DNA of 64,000 nucleotides. Source: Panopea generosa. Its lineage: Eukaryota; Mollusca; Bivalvia; Adapedonta; Hiatellidae. This document shows, in pieces, positions 35,601 through 46,389 of this stretch (position 1 is its first letter; the number at the start of each line of letters is the position of its first letter). The stretch covers positions 47,308,412-47,372,411 of the forward strand of contig CM055909.1 of assembly GCA_029582155.1 (NCBI GenBank), given 5' to 3'. The notes under the pieces are model-generated. The model was not told the origin of the DNA. It did not search any database and saw only the letters and a list, made by a program, of their open reading frames with translations. A program made the translations under genes and the position numbers.

Positions 35601-36979
35601 GCCATGGTATTTGAGCAACAGGTAACGATAGCCTCTTCACGGTCGACATATAATAACATTAGACCGCAAAAATAAATTAGCCACACCAGACAATCATCAA
35701 CCAAATGGTGTATAAGATCCATAATGAGTTTATATATGGGATAGAAATATCTCACTCGAGGTGTCAAAATTACATGCAGAGACAAGGCTCCTGAGAGTGA
35801 GATTTTTCTTTCTTTCACCGGATCAGGATATCTGCATTTTTTACGGGGTTAGATATTTCTATCTCACCCTAGGGTCGATATAAGATTTTGGCGCTATGAC
35901 GATACACTAATATATGACGTAACGTATAGAATATATGACGTAAAATGTATAATATATATATATTATACATTTTAACGTATATATATATTTCATCTAGGAA
36001 AGAGTTCTATTGACGATATGAAGGTCGTCAAGCAGTATTTAAGTGTTGTCTATTTTAAGACTTAGGACTTGTATAGCTTGTTTTCCTGTTGCACTGTATG
36101 TACTTGCTAATCTCTCTGCACATTGTTTAAATAATTAACTTTCTTATATCATTTTACTCTGACATTTTTCTTGAAGGTAAGCAAGATGTCATCAATATAT
36201 ACGTTGACGTCATTTTTCTGATATAACGTTAATCTCTTTTTCACGTTTTCCTACTTCAAAATCAAGTTTTAACATATTTTCGTAAACGATGAAATGAAAA
36301 TATATAGATATATAAGATTACAATTTGGGGATAAGGAAATATATTACAAAAAAAAGTATTTAGGCCTAGTTTCAGATTTTCGTCATGTCATGTGAGAAAG
36401 CTGTCACGTGACAAGGAATATAAAATTTTCCTCCATAAAATATTACAAACTAAAACTTTTAACTATATTCACTACAAATGCGCGCGACCACGCGCCCATA
36501 GCCAATATGACGGTAGTATCCCATACATTTGTTGTATATCTATATCGATTTTATTCGGCATCTTAGTTCTCAAATATAGCGAAACGTTATAAAAGAAATT
36601 TATATCAGTCGATCAGTCTTTTTTTCACTTATTTTAATGATATTTGATTTTAGCTCTTTCGGAAAATTAAAAACAAAATAGTTGAAAAAAATGCATTCAA
36701 TGTAACTGGTCGGCTGAACGCGATACATACTTCATATATCACGGATACAAGCGTTCCTTTTTAAATGTAACTCATAAAGTTGCAGTATTAAAGAATAATA
36801 ATAATAACATAATATATGGCTTATTTTCAAACCTCGTCATAAGTCGCTGCCCATTTGTCGTAAATTTCAGTCATTTCCTGAGGCGACAAGATATTTGTAT
36901 GTAAATCACTGATTCTGAGTCGCAACTCCTGTGTGTCGCTAACTTGACCACCGTTTATATTCCCGTTCATTTTGTTCAT
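29499..36979 (-). CDS. METTL27: METTL27-like SAM-dependent methyltransferase (whole gene, 5 exons)
   Basis: Join on the minus strand: 36979-36833, 33267-33133, 31623-31488, 30584-30492, 29686-29499. This is 699 bp, or 232 residues plus TAG. It is a complete class I Rossmann methyltransferase. The N-terminal helix region contains MTEIYDKWAATYDEANLNGD. Motif I is KIIDIAAGTGLVGEQL (about 81-95), the SAM-binding glycine loop. The second strand is EMDALDASQGMLDACKKKNV, with Asp107 likely to contact the ribose. SYDCLVVAGAFSDSHIP is followed by EMARLVKPGGYVCNVMREE and a C-terminal lobe ending GVIYIYRKL. Length and motif order fit the METTL27/WBSCR27 family, whose physiological substrate is poorly defined. 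Intron phases are 0, 0, 1, 1. No frameshift or lost catalytic motif is seen. The name is by recognition, not search. Confidence 0.87.
30492..30584 (-). CDS. METTL27: METTL27-like gene, exon 4
   Basis: This 93-bp exon has acceptor TTTACTGCAG and donor CCAG|GTAAAT, phase 1 on both sides. It encodes GSYDCLVVAGAFSDSHIPTV and EMARLVKP, the strand-4 and strand-5 region of the fold. Confidence 0.85.
31488..31623 (-). CDS. METTL27: METTL27-like gene, exon 3
   Basis: This 136-bp exon has acceptor TATATTCTAG and donor GCAG|GTACTG, phase 0 in and phase 1 out. It encodes LHNLGFREMDALDASQGMLD and on to ITDTELPIAA, including the acidic end of strand 2 that normally binds the SAM ribose. Confidence 0.85.
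31624..33132 (-). other. intron 2 of the METTL27-like gene
   Basis: AT-rich. It carries a SINE of family B1 at about 32775-32905 and otherwise nothing recognised. Confidence 0.5.
32775..32905 (+). mobile_element. tRNA-derived SINE, family B1
   Basis: A head-like CGTTATCTAGTGGTAGAGC is followed by ATTCAACCACGGCTC, then CTTAGTACTGGTTC and GCGTGATTTGTCT, matching the minus-strand copy at 12010-12182. Confidence 0.7.
33133..33267 (-). CDS. METTL27: METTL27-like gene, exon 2
   Basis: This 135-bp phase 0-0 exon has acceptor TTTACCAG and a strong donor CAG|GTAAGT. It encodes ANLNGDGAYTGWAEIAKEIG and KIIDIAAGTGLVGEQ, the SAM-binding motif I. Confidence 0.88.
33340..33590 (+). mobile_element. tRNA-derived SINE, family C
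   Basis: The tRNA-like head contains CTCACTACTAAGGGGTTGTA and GGTTCGAGTCTCGCTCGC. The body CAGTTACTTGCGGAAGGGCG, GGTTCTACTCAGTCTGAGG and AAAACTGGATATGCCATAC is followed by a tail AATGTGTTGAAAATGGCGTC and an A run. It lies in intron 1 of the METTL27-like gene, antisense to it, about 75 bp from exon 2. Confidence 0.85.
34295..34530 (-). mobile_element. tRNA-derived SINE, family B2
   Basis: The minus strand starts GCGTGGTCTAGTGGTAGAGC, then CGCATGCGGAAGGTTGTGGG and TTCAGTCCCCGGCCGGGTCA. The body (TTCTAGGTCTGGTCGG, CAGTATAATGTGAC) is shared with 51455-51740(+). It lies in intron 1 of the METTL27-like gene. Confidence 0.8.
35275..35470 (+). mobile_element. tRNA-derived SINE, family D (probable)
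   Basis: A tRNA-like AGCTAACACAGTCGGTAATG and GGTTCGCAAGTTCAAGTCC are followed by GATGATCGGCCATGACC and a unique tail. Only one copy is seen in the window. Confidence 0.55.
35735..35875. repeat. inverted repeat, MITE-like, in METTL27 intron 1
   Basis: GGGATAGAAATATCTCAC at 35738-35755 is inverted near 35851-35868 as AGATATTTCTATCTCACC, with about 95 bp between. It could be a short MITE or hairpin-forming remnant. Confidence 0.55.
35941..35974. repeat. perfect 34-bp AT palindrome
   Basis: Half-sites TAAAATGTATAATATAT and ATATATTATACATTTTA meet without a spacer. GACGTAA/AACGT words flank it on both sides. Confidence 0.9.
36833..36979 (-). CDS. METTL27: METTL27-like gene, exon 1
   Basis: The ATG at 36979 follows an in-frame TAA three codons upstream; a second Met is residue 4. 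It encodes 49 residues ending LSPQEMTEIYDKWAATYDE, the conserved N-terminal helix of this methyltransferase group. The donor GAG|GTTTGA is weak, but it joins in frame (phase 0) to exon 2. Confidence 0.85.
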
Positions 36980-38690
36980 GATTGTTAATTAAAATTAAGT
37001 GTTAAATACGTCCAATCTCTTCCTATTTACTGTTCAGTGATATATCTATTCACTGCTGTTTTAGTTCGGGTTCTGAGCCTAACTGGTGTTGTACAACTGT
37101 CGTTGTCAGTGTACTGGTGTATTATCTAACACTGGCTATCGCCTTACAGGTCACCAGGTACTAAAGGTCTCCTGTGAAAAGTACATCAGTCACTTTGACT
37201 GTGCAATATCCGTTACACGTGCCAGAGGTGTAATGTCTTGGGTGAATATGTCCACGATATTGTTCTTAAATGTCTAATATGCATTGCGTATTCAATTCAA
37301 TTTTAAAAGGAAATCGCATGTTTCCCCCGATGATCATGATCAGAAACAAAAACATAGATTTGGTAACGGATTACTAGGGTAACAATTCACCAAAAAAAAA
37401 TCAATTAAAACGGTTCAGCGGTTTTCATACAAGGCGTCATTCAAGTTGAAGAGTATTAATCTTGCAGAGATCCCGGTGGCCATCTTGGACGACCCACGTT
37501 CAGCATCAACCAAAGAACATTGTGGCCAAAGTTAAATATAAAATTGAGACAATTGTTTCAGAGGGAGATTTTTTTAAAATGCTCCCTTTGATTATAATCT
37601 TTTGTTAATACTAGCAAAGCCATTGCAGCTTTTTCGTTTGATGCAGAGAGGGTGACTAGGGTAACAAATCAGTAAAAAATTCAATAAAACTAATTCAGGG
37701 TTTTCGATTAAAAACATGACAGGGCACAGGCAGATATTTTGAATGACAGAATAGAACAGAATAGCTTTTATTTTAAATATACTCCAATACATATGACAAA
37801 TGCAAATGTCAACAATATGGTGGTAGTATAATATAGTAGTTGTGAGAATAAAGAGCATGGCTGGTTGACAAAGTGTTCACTTATTATTTAAAATCAAATT
37901 CAAAAATCATTTTTATCATAAGATTTATGCATATGCAGTTTCATTGTTTTCACTTTTTCGCTAAATGTCAACGTGAATATTTGGAAATAGACAATCAGAA
38001 TTTTTGTAATGATATTGCTAATATAATTATCAATATTATCGAATTAGTTGTTTGCAATAAGCTTACGTATGTTCTCGCATTTTAAATCAATAAATTGAGT
38101 AATTTGCCCATGCTTCACTGACATTAGACAACTTCATATCAATAAACAGTATAACCAAAGATCTAGTATACTTAAAATTTTGGAACTTTATATTTTAAAA
38201 GGAAAAATGAATTGTATAATTTAGAAATAAAGCATTATTACTAAGAAATTATATTCTTAATACCTGTGTTAACTTTATTATCAACTGTATTTATTCTTAT
38301 ACAGTAGAATCGTGTTCAACCTCATATAAAACATCATATGTGAGAAACATTTTATGAAATAAAAGTGCAAAATTATATGCAAGTTCATAATGTTGATGTG
38401 TGCCTGTATGGAAAGAGGTGAGAAGTGTTTAAGATACATGAGAAATCTCTCTTTATACAGTTTAATAATAAGCATCCTTCACGTGTTTGGGGTGTAGAAG
38501 GTAATTCAGTCCCAATGGATAACTGTTTTGGTGGTAACGAGGCCCTACCGAAATTTTCCTCCTCACCGAAAACCCCATAAAAATACCTTTTCATGTATAC
38601 AAGCTTTATTGTGCGAATTTTTAAGATTTTTATTCAGGTCTTTTTTTTCATAGTAGCGAAATGATACTATAGTATGTATGAATATATACG
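36980..38690. other. intergenic, upstream of the METTL27-like gene
   Basis: No clear TATA box or initiator was identified. A few short frames (37086-37277, 37592-37858, 37873-38085) show no family signature. Confidence 0.4.
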
Positions 38691-39180
38691 TCATTTGAGG
38701 TCACATTGACACATTGAATGAATGAATTAATTAATTGGGTTTTACGGCGTACCAACACATTATAGGTTATTCGACGCCAATAGGAAGGAAGATTACAGGT
38801 TCACTCTACATGTACAAAAACAACAAATTAACATACAGATTAAAAAAAACATCAACAAATGAATATTCAGAATGAACCTAGAACCTTGATACCTGCAGAA
38901 CCGCAGAGTTTCAGTAAATTATATCGTATTACTCAATTTGTCGCTTCTTACGACATGCATAAGCCACAGTGATCCTATTCTTGCCATTACTCATGGCTCC
39001 CTGGAACCACACAGGGGTTGATAATTTAACCACAATTGTGAACATGACAAAAAATGATAAAATGAACATGACACCCATTCGGAGGATTCCTACCCCTCTG
39101 CAGAGATCGACAATGATAATATTCTTAGCCGGAACCACACGGGCTTGACACATTGAGGTCATTCGGAGATTTTTTTTAAA
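38690..39180. repeat. probable dispersed repeat
   Basis: GGGTTTTACGGCGTACCAAC and GTCGCTTCTTACGACATGCA are words typical of high-copy mollusc repeats. Boundaries and family are uncertain. The 77-residue minus-strand frame here looks like a by-product. Confidence 0.4.
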
Positions 39181-39227
39181 TAAGCAGTAATTAAGGTTAA
39201 ATTTAGTATTGATATTATATGCATACC

Positions 39228-39416
39228 TTTGTAAAGCGAAACCTGTCTTAAGCAGCCATTCAAGGGAAGGGGCAAAAGTGACCTTTTAAGACAGGTTGTT
39301 GCTTAATACTGGTTAATTTGCTCTGAAAGTATAAAAATGCGAAATTAAAAAATGACTGCTTAAGACAAGTGGCTGCTAAATAAAGTTGACCGCTTATACA
39401 GGTTTGACTGTTTATC
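39228..39416. mobile_element. pogo/Tigger-like MITE, copy 1
   Basis: It shares AAACCTGTCTTAAGCAGCCA, CAAGGGAAGG, ACAGGTTGTTGCTTAAT, GGTTAATTTGCTCT and CTTAAGACAAGT with the copy at 55429-55611. The right end TACAGGTTTGACTG is the inverse of an AACCTGT left end. The left terminus is eroded here. Confidence 0.7.
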
Positions 39417-39589
39417 ATTATAGAGGTTGTTCAACTGTCTTTGAAATATAACATGTTACATGGAAATTGAACTTTGTAATATATATACTGAACTTTGAAA
39501 TAGTATTTTACAGTTAAACACTCTTAACAAATAAATTAAAATAAAATATTATCCTTCCTTGTGTATTTTGTCCAGAGGAAAGCCAGAAT

Positions 39590-41950
39590 AGATTATATGT
39601 ATATTAGGATCCGGAGAAAGCCATACTAGTTTATATGTATATTAGGACTAAGAAGAAAGCCATAATAGCTTATATGTATATTAGGACCCAGAGGAAAGTC
39701 AGAATAGCTTATATGTATATTAGGACCCAGAAGAAAGCCAGAATAGCTAATATGTATATTAGGACCCAGAGGAAGACCAGAATAGCTTATATGTATATTA
39801 GGACCCAGAAGAAAGCAAGACTCGCTTATATGTATATTAGGACCCAGAGGAAGACCAGAATAGCTTAAATGTATATTAGGACCCAAAAGAAAGTAAGAAT
39901 CGCTTATATGTATATTACGACCCAGAGGAAGACCAGAATAGCTTATATGTATATTACGACCCAGAGGAAGACCAGAATAGCTTATATGTATATTAAGATC
40001 AAGAGGAAAGTCAGAATAGCTTATATGTATATTAGGACCCAGAAGAAAGCCAGAATAGCTTATATGTATATTAGGACCCAGAAGAAAGCCAGAATAGCTT
40101 ATATGTATATTAGGACCCAGAAGAAAGCCAGAATAGCTTATATGTATATTAGGACCCAAAGGAAGACCAGAATAGCTTATATGTATATTAGGACCCAGAA
40201 GAAAGCCATAATAGCTTATATGTATATTAGGACCCAGAAGAAAGCCAGAATAGCTTATATGTATATTAGGACCCAGAAGAAAGCAAGAATTGCTTATATG
40301 TATATTACGACCCAGAGGAAGACCAGAATAGCTTATATGTATATTAGGACCCAGAAGAAAGCCATAATAGCTTATATGTATATTAGGATCCAGAAGAAAG
40401 CCAGAATAGCTTATATGTATATTAGGACCAAGAAGAAAGCCAGAATAGCTTATATGTATATTAGGACCCAGAAGAAAGCTAGAATAGCTTATATGTATAT
40501 TAGGACCCAGAAGAAAGCCAGAATAGCTTATATGTATATCATGACTAAGAAAAACGCAAGAATAGCTAATATGTATATTAGGACCCAGAGGAAAGCCATA
40601 CTAGCTTATATGTATATTAGGACCTAGAAAAAAGACAGAATAGCTTATATGTATATACGGACCCAGAAGAAAGCTATAATAGCTTATATGTATATAAGGA
40701 ACCAGAAGAAAGCCAGAATAGCTTAAATGTATATTAGGACCCATAGGAAAGCCATAATAGCTTATATGTATATTAAGATCTAGAGGAAAGCCATAATAGC
40801 TTATATGTATATTATGACCAATGAGAAAGCCATTATAGCTTATATGTATATTGGGACCCAGAGGAAAGCCAGAATGGCTTATATGTATATTAGGACCCAG
40901 AGGAAAGTCATAATAGCTTTTAAGTATATTAGGATCCAGAAGAAAGCCAGAATAGCTTATATGTATATACGGACTCAGAAGAAAGCCAGAATAGCTTATA
41001 TGTATATCATGACTTAGAAGAAAGCAAGAATAGCTAATATGTATATTAGGACCCAGAGGAAAGCCATACTAGCTTATATGTATATTAGGACCCAGAAAAA
41101 AGACAGAATAGCTTATATGTATATTCGGACCCAGAAAAAAGCTATAATAGCTTATATGTATATAAGGAACCAGAAGAAAGCCAGAATAGCTTAAATGTAT
41201 ACCAGCTTATATGTATATTAGGACCCAGAAAAAAGACAGAATAGATTATATGTATATACGGACCCAGAAGAAAGCTATAAAAGCTTATATGTATATAAGG
41301 AACCAGAAGAAAGCCAGAATAGCTTAAATGTATATTTCCTAGTTATGGTCATTTGTTATTGTAATTCTAATATGTATATTAGGACCCAGAGGAAAGCCAG
41401 AATGGCTTATATGTATATTAGGACCCAGAGGAATGTCATAATAGCTTTTAAGTATATTATGACTAAGAAGAAAGCAAGAATAGCACATATGTATATTAGG
41501 ACCCAGAGGAAAGCCATAATAGCTTATATTTATATAAGGACCCAGAAAAAAAAGACAGAATAGCTTATATGTATATTAGAACCAAGAAGAAAGCCAGAAT
41601 AGCTTATATGTATATTAGGATCCAGCAGAAAGCCAGAAATGCTTTTATGTATATTAAGACCCAGAAGAAAGCCAGAATAGCTTATATGTATAAGAATAGC
41701 TTATATGTATATAAGGACCCAGAAGAAAACCAGAATAGCTTATATGTATATTAGGACCCAGAAGAAAGCCAGAATAGCTTATATGTATATTAGGACCCAG
41801 AGGAAAGCCAGAATAGCATATATGTATATTCGGACCCAGAAGAAAGCCAGAATAGCTTATATGTATATTAGGACCCAGAAGAAAGACATAATAGCTTGTA
41901 TGTATATTAGGATACAGAAGTAAGCCATAATAGCTTATATGCATATTTCC
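39590..41950 (+). repeat. 39-bp minisatellite, about 60 copies, with higher-order structure
   Basis: The unit comprises TTATATGTATATTAGGACCC and AGAAGAAAGCCAGAATAGC. A period of 39 keeps frames open on both strands (13-residue units, e.g. MYIRTQKKARIAY), giving frames up to about 250 codons that are not genes. A block of about 133 bp recurs three times near 40602, 41068 and 41200. A stretch of flank is copied inside the array (see findings). Confidence 0.97.
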
Positions 41951-42214
41951 TAGTTATGGTCATTTGTTATTGTAATGCTAAATAATGGTTAGATTTTTAC
42001 ATGTTCGATAACCTTTTGTTGTGCATGTTATTGGGTAAACCTGAAGCCTAAATCAGAACTGAGCTCTAAAAGTAGTGAAAAAGACAATGATTAATGTTAT
42101 ACCAGAGTCAGAATAACTCAACTTAAACGTAATAGTGAAATCTAATAAAAGATACGTTAGTTCTCCTAATGTGCATGGTTGGTTTGCAACATTTTATGTG
42201 TATAATATATATTG

Positions 42215-42217
<3 letters not shown>

Positions 42218-42283
<66 letters not shown>

Positions 42284-42295
42284 AGAGAAAGAGAG
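42218..42295 (+). repeat. (AG)n microsatellite
   Basis: About 30 nearly perfect AG units followed by interrupted AG. Confidence 0.97.
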
Positions 42296-42669
42296 TTTTA
42301 ATCCTCAAACTGGCAATCGCTTCAACTAATCTTGATAATGAAAAATTATATTCACTGTATTTAAGAATATTCACACCGAAAGTGTATATCCTGAAAAGAA
42401 GGAAAGGAACAAATAGATAAAACAATAGATGTATGGCGTAGAAGCGCAATTTTTTACTTGAAAAATGTATACAATATAAAATTCAGATTAAAACTAATAT
42501 AACAGTACTACCACTTAGGCCTACCTTTTGATGATTACGTTCAGGAGTTGTGTATGTTGTACATATCTGCAAGTACATCCAAATACGAATGGCGCGCATG
42601 TCTGTTAATATTTAACAAACCTTCAAATGTTAGCAGAATTAAATCCAAATTAAAATACAACCGGTGTAT

Positions 42670-42840
42670 AAAAAGGCGCGCGTGTTTGTAAATATCTTGG
42701 TGGTCGGAGCGTGTAACGCGCATGTCTGTAAATATCTTGGTGGTCGGAGCATGTAACGCGCATATCTGTAAATATCTTGGTTGTCGGAGCGTGTAACGCG
42801 CATGTCTGTAAATATATTGGTGGTCTGAGCGTGTAACAGA
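42670..42840 (+). repeat. 40-bp tandem repeat, about four copies
   Basis: The unit contains CGCGCATGTCTGTAAATATC and TTGGTGGTCGGAGCGTGTAA. Copies differ by a few bases. Confidence 0.9.
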
Positions 42841-42994
42841 CGATATAAATTCAAATCAAACGATGTGTATCAAATGGCGCGAACATCTATAAATGTTGTG
42901 TTGTTTTAAATCTACATATACAAATAGGTCAAAATTATAAAAAAAAAAAAAAAGGAACAAAATAACTGGAATAAATACGTCTAATACACAAAGC

Positions 42995-43465
42995 ACCTTT
43001 TCGAGGACGGTACCTACGGAAAAGTAACACTTTCGTGTGTTATTGCTATTTTTTTAACAATGACGCGAATGACATACGAAGGATTTTGCCGACGGAAAAA
43101 GAAACATTTTCATGTGTTTTTGGTATTTTTTATAACAATCATACATACATACGAAGGATTTTGCCGACGGAAAAGAATCACTTTCATGTGTAGTTGGTAT
43201 CTTTAACAATAACACAAACATACGAAAGATTTCGCTGACGGAAAAGAAACACTTTTATGTATTATTGGTAATTTTTATAGCAATCACACAAACATACGAG
43301 GGATTTTGCCGACGGAAAAGTAGCACTTGCATGTGTTATTGGTACTTTTTTTAACAATCACATAAACATACGAAGGATTTCACCGACAGAAAAGTAGCAC
43401 TTTCATTTGTTATTGATATGTTTTAACACTCTCACAAACACTTCATCCAAATACGAAGAAGGATT
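42995..43465 (+). repeat. about 75-bp tandem repeat, about six copies
   Basis: Each unit holds CGAAGGATTTTGCCGACGGA, AAAGAAACACTTTCATGTGT and a TTTTTATAACAATCACA stretch. Outer copies are more diverged. Confidence 0.85.
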
Positions 43466-44145
43466 TCCCCCAACAAAACCAATTAATATATTTCAAAAAC
43501 AACCTTAACCAAGCCGCCACCGATAGGCACTAAACAAGCCATACATTCCATATCAACCAAACCCTTAGTAATACATCCACCATGTTCCATAATAAATCAA
43601 TGTTGCATATTTTAATTCTCAAACAAATATTTCATTTTGCATAAAATATAATTCAATTGCTACGAATATAAATATTGTTTGCGAATCCTATAGCGGGTGG
43701 GTGCGCGTGTGCATATAAAATAATGACTATGTGCATATTGGTTATTTATATTGTTAAAATTTAATCACAATTGTATTACGATAAAAAATAAGACGCCTTG
43801 AAAGTCAATAAAAAGGTCGAGTATATGCACCTTGAGAGGGCATGTAGGAGCACCACAAACAAACATTTGATTGAAGAATGGCCTAACAAAACAAGCAATT
43901 AGCAGCTTGGTAAATTTTATAATTACTCCGTTTCTATTGCTATAACAGAACGGAACCATCTTCAATAAGTTTCAGTATACATATATGAAATATTATTTTA
44001 TTTATTTTAGAATTAAGTTAGCTACATTAAGCGTTGATTCATTGCTCACGTGTTCCGACGTATGAAAGGTCAAAACATTATTGGGGTACTCATTAAAAAC
44101 TACCAAGTGTAGGGCATTAGAAATTGTTGGAATTGTGGTACGGAT
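43466..44145. other. intergenic, no recognised feature
   Basis: AT-rich sequence with no supported reading frame. Confidence 0.4.
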
Positions 44146-44149
44146 TTGT

Positions 44150-44890
44150 TCAATGGCCCGGTTAGCTCAGTGGGTAGACACCATGGTAGTATTCGGAGAT
44201 TAGCTGGTTCGAATTCATATCGGTTCGTTGTACCTGTAGGAGCAGTTCAGCTCTTGGAAAAAGGAAGTATAGCGATTTCGGGTTTTCTAGTGTCAGAGCA
44301 CCCTGCAAATGTTCGAATATGTGCGGGTTCGAATCCATATTGGTTCGTTGTATCTGTAGGAGCAGATCAGCTCTTGGAAAAAGGAAGTATAGCTAGTTCG
44401 GGTTTTCTGGTGTCAGAGCACCCTGCAAATGTTCGAATATGCGCAGGTTCGAATTCATATTGGTTCGTTGTATCTGTAGGAGCAGGTCAGCTCTTGGAAA
44501 AAGGAAGTATAGCGATTTCGGGTTTTCTGGTGTCATAGCACCCTGCAAATGTTCGAATATGAGCGAGTTCGAATCCATATTGACTCGTTGTATCTGTAGG
44601 AGCAGATTAGCTCTTGGAAAAAGGAAGTATAGCAATTTCGGGTTTTCTGGTGTCAGAGCACCCTGCAAATGTTCGAATATGAGCGGGTTCGAATCCATAT
44701 TGGATCGATGTACCTGTAGGAGCAGGTCAGCTCTTGGAAAAAGGAAGTATAGCGATTTCGGGGGGTGGGGGGGGGAGGGTATTTTGGTAGCAGAGCCTAC
44801 TGCAAATGTTCGAATATGTGCGGGATTGATTCCATATCGGGTGTCATTTCTCTCCACTCTTTGTATTTCTACAATCATGGTTAAGAGGAT
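44150..44890 (+). mobile_element. tRNA-derived SINE with an internally amplified segment of about 120 bp, five copies
   Basis: The left end is a tRNA-like head (GGCCCGGTTAGCTCAGTGGG, then GCTGGTTCGAATTC). The next segment, from GTATCTGTAGGAGCAG through CTCTTGGAAAAAGGAAGTAT, GTCAGAGCACCCTGCAAATG and a B-box-like GGTTCGAATCC, is repeated at intervals of 120 bp. The right end (GTGTCATTTCTCTCCACTC) looks like an ordinary SINE tail. Frames of 130-160 residues on both strands come from the 120-bp period. Confidence 0.75.
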
Positions 44891-46389
44891 AATTAATGTA
44901 TATCATAGTACAGGCACTTAATGGCCGTGAACTCAAAAGAATAATCAGATATTATACACCGAACATTCGAGTCTTATACTTACATTCAGACGTCAAATTA
45001 TGATTTTGATAACTTTTTATTCAAGTAGCATTATACTTCAATAAGGTGTTTCTGTTACTAAATAAAGTGGATTTATTCCAAAATGAATTTGATATGTAAA
45101 TTATATATTTGCGTCTGGTTTAAAGACTAAGACTCAAAAGGCTGATGAAATAAACCAAAGTGTATCCATAGTAACGATACCAGTCTGGTGATCTTAAACC
45201 GTCGCCGTCTGTGCTATGCACGGGTAGCGTTAGCCTGGAATAAACATCCTCAGTCTGTCTGAATATACACATTGTAACATGTCCAAGTTACACTTTATAT
45301 TGTCTTTTATATGGAGCACCTATTTCTGATTTCTCAGTACACAACTCCTTATGCACAAAAATTGTCCGCACGCAATTTTCACTTTTCGCAAACGAATAAA
45401 TTACACAAGTTCAAAGCATGTATTGCGGTATAAAACAATTTGTCCATGATGCACTAAACCATGCGTCCAAACACACGCACATAATGTGCATTTTAACGTA
45501 ATTTGTCCACAACGTCATTACTGGTACACACGTCCATGCATAAGCCTTTATTTGCATTTGACCGAACTAAATCACCAGCCACCTAAAGTAGACTAGTACC
45601 TAAAAACAAAAATGAATAATTTCAAATTGATGATATCGACTTTCAATTCCAAGGTCGGATGACACTGGCAGGTATAGGTGCCTCAGGTGCGAGCATCTTA
45701 ATTTAAAACTATTTTCTAACATTTTTAATACATTTTTGGCAGCAAATATCATTTTCAATGAGCCTTAAACTAACATGCATTTAGGCCCTGCACTTTTGAA
45801 TTATCTTTTTATTATTTACACATACTAGTAATCTGTAACTGTTTCGTTTTTGTTATATACGTATGTTATACGTATTTGTGCAAATGATGTACTAGTTTAC
45901 ATGTATGTTTGCGGGCTTCGAGATAAATTGACTTGTTTAAATGAGTTATCTCATTAAATTAAAACTTTATTATTATCATTTGTTACAATTCATTTAATCA
46001 TGCATTCAGTGTGAAAACCTATATTACCTCCAACAGAAGAAAATATTATAACCGCCTATGGATACGTGTATCTTAAAGGGACACTCGGCAATCTTTAAAT
46101 TAAATATTGCTCATACCTTTGTTTACACATATGTACTCATAACCTCGTGCAGATACTATCCTTTGAGTATTGCAGACACTATCCTATGAGTATTACTATC
46201 TGAAACGCCACAATTAATAAAGTAATAACACTTTTGTTTTATATAAAAACTAGTTGCGCTGGTATTTGAAATATGTGTGAAAATTAAATACAAATTGATA
46301 TTCAGTTGGGAGTTTTCTAGTATACTTAAAAACTGATTAAATTAAAATAGTATGTATTTAGCACTTTATGTCTCAAATGACCATATGTC
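44891..46389. other. intergenic, no recognised feature
   Basis: AT-rich. A CA-rich patch at 45350-45540 and GGCAGGTATAGGTGCCTC at 45668-45685 may be repeat remnants. Confidence 0.35.

Noticed and set aside
39626..41944. Frames up to about 250 codons on both strands (MYIRTQKKARIA and GPNIHISYSGFLL repeats)
   Set aside because: By-products of the 39-bp array. Openness on both strands and frame breaks between blocks argue against coding.
44146..44921. Frames of 130-161 residues on both strands
   Set aside because: Products of the 120-bp internal SINE repeat. The period is divisible by three and no known protein family is resembled.
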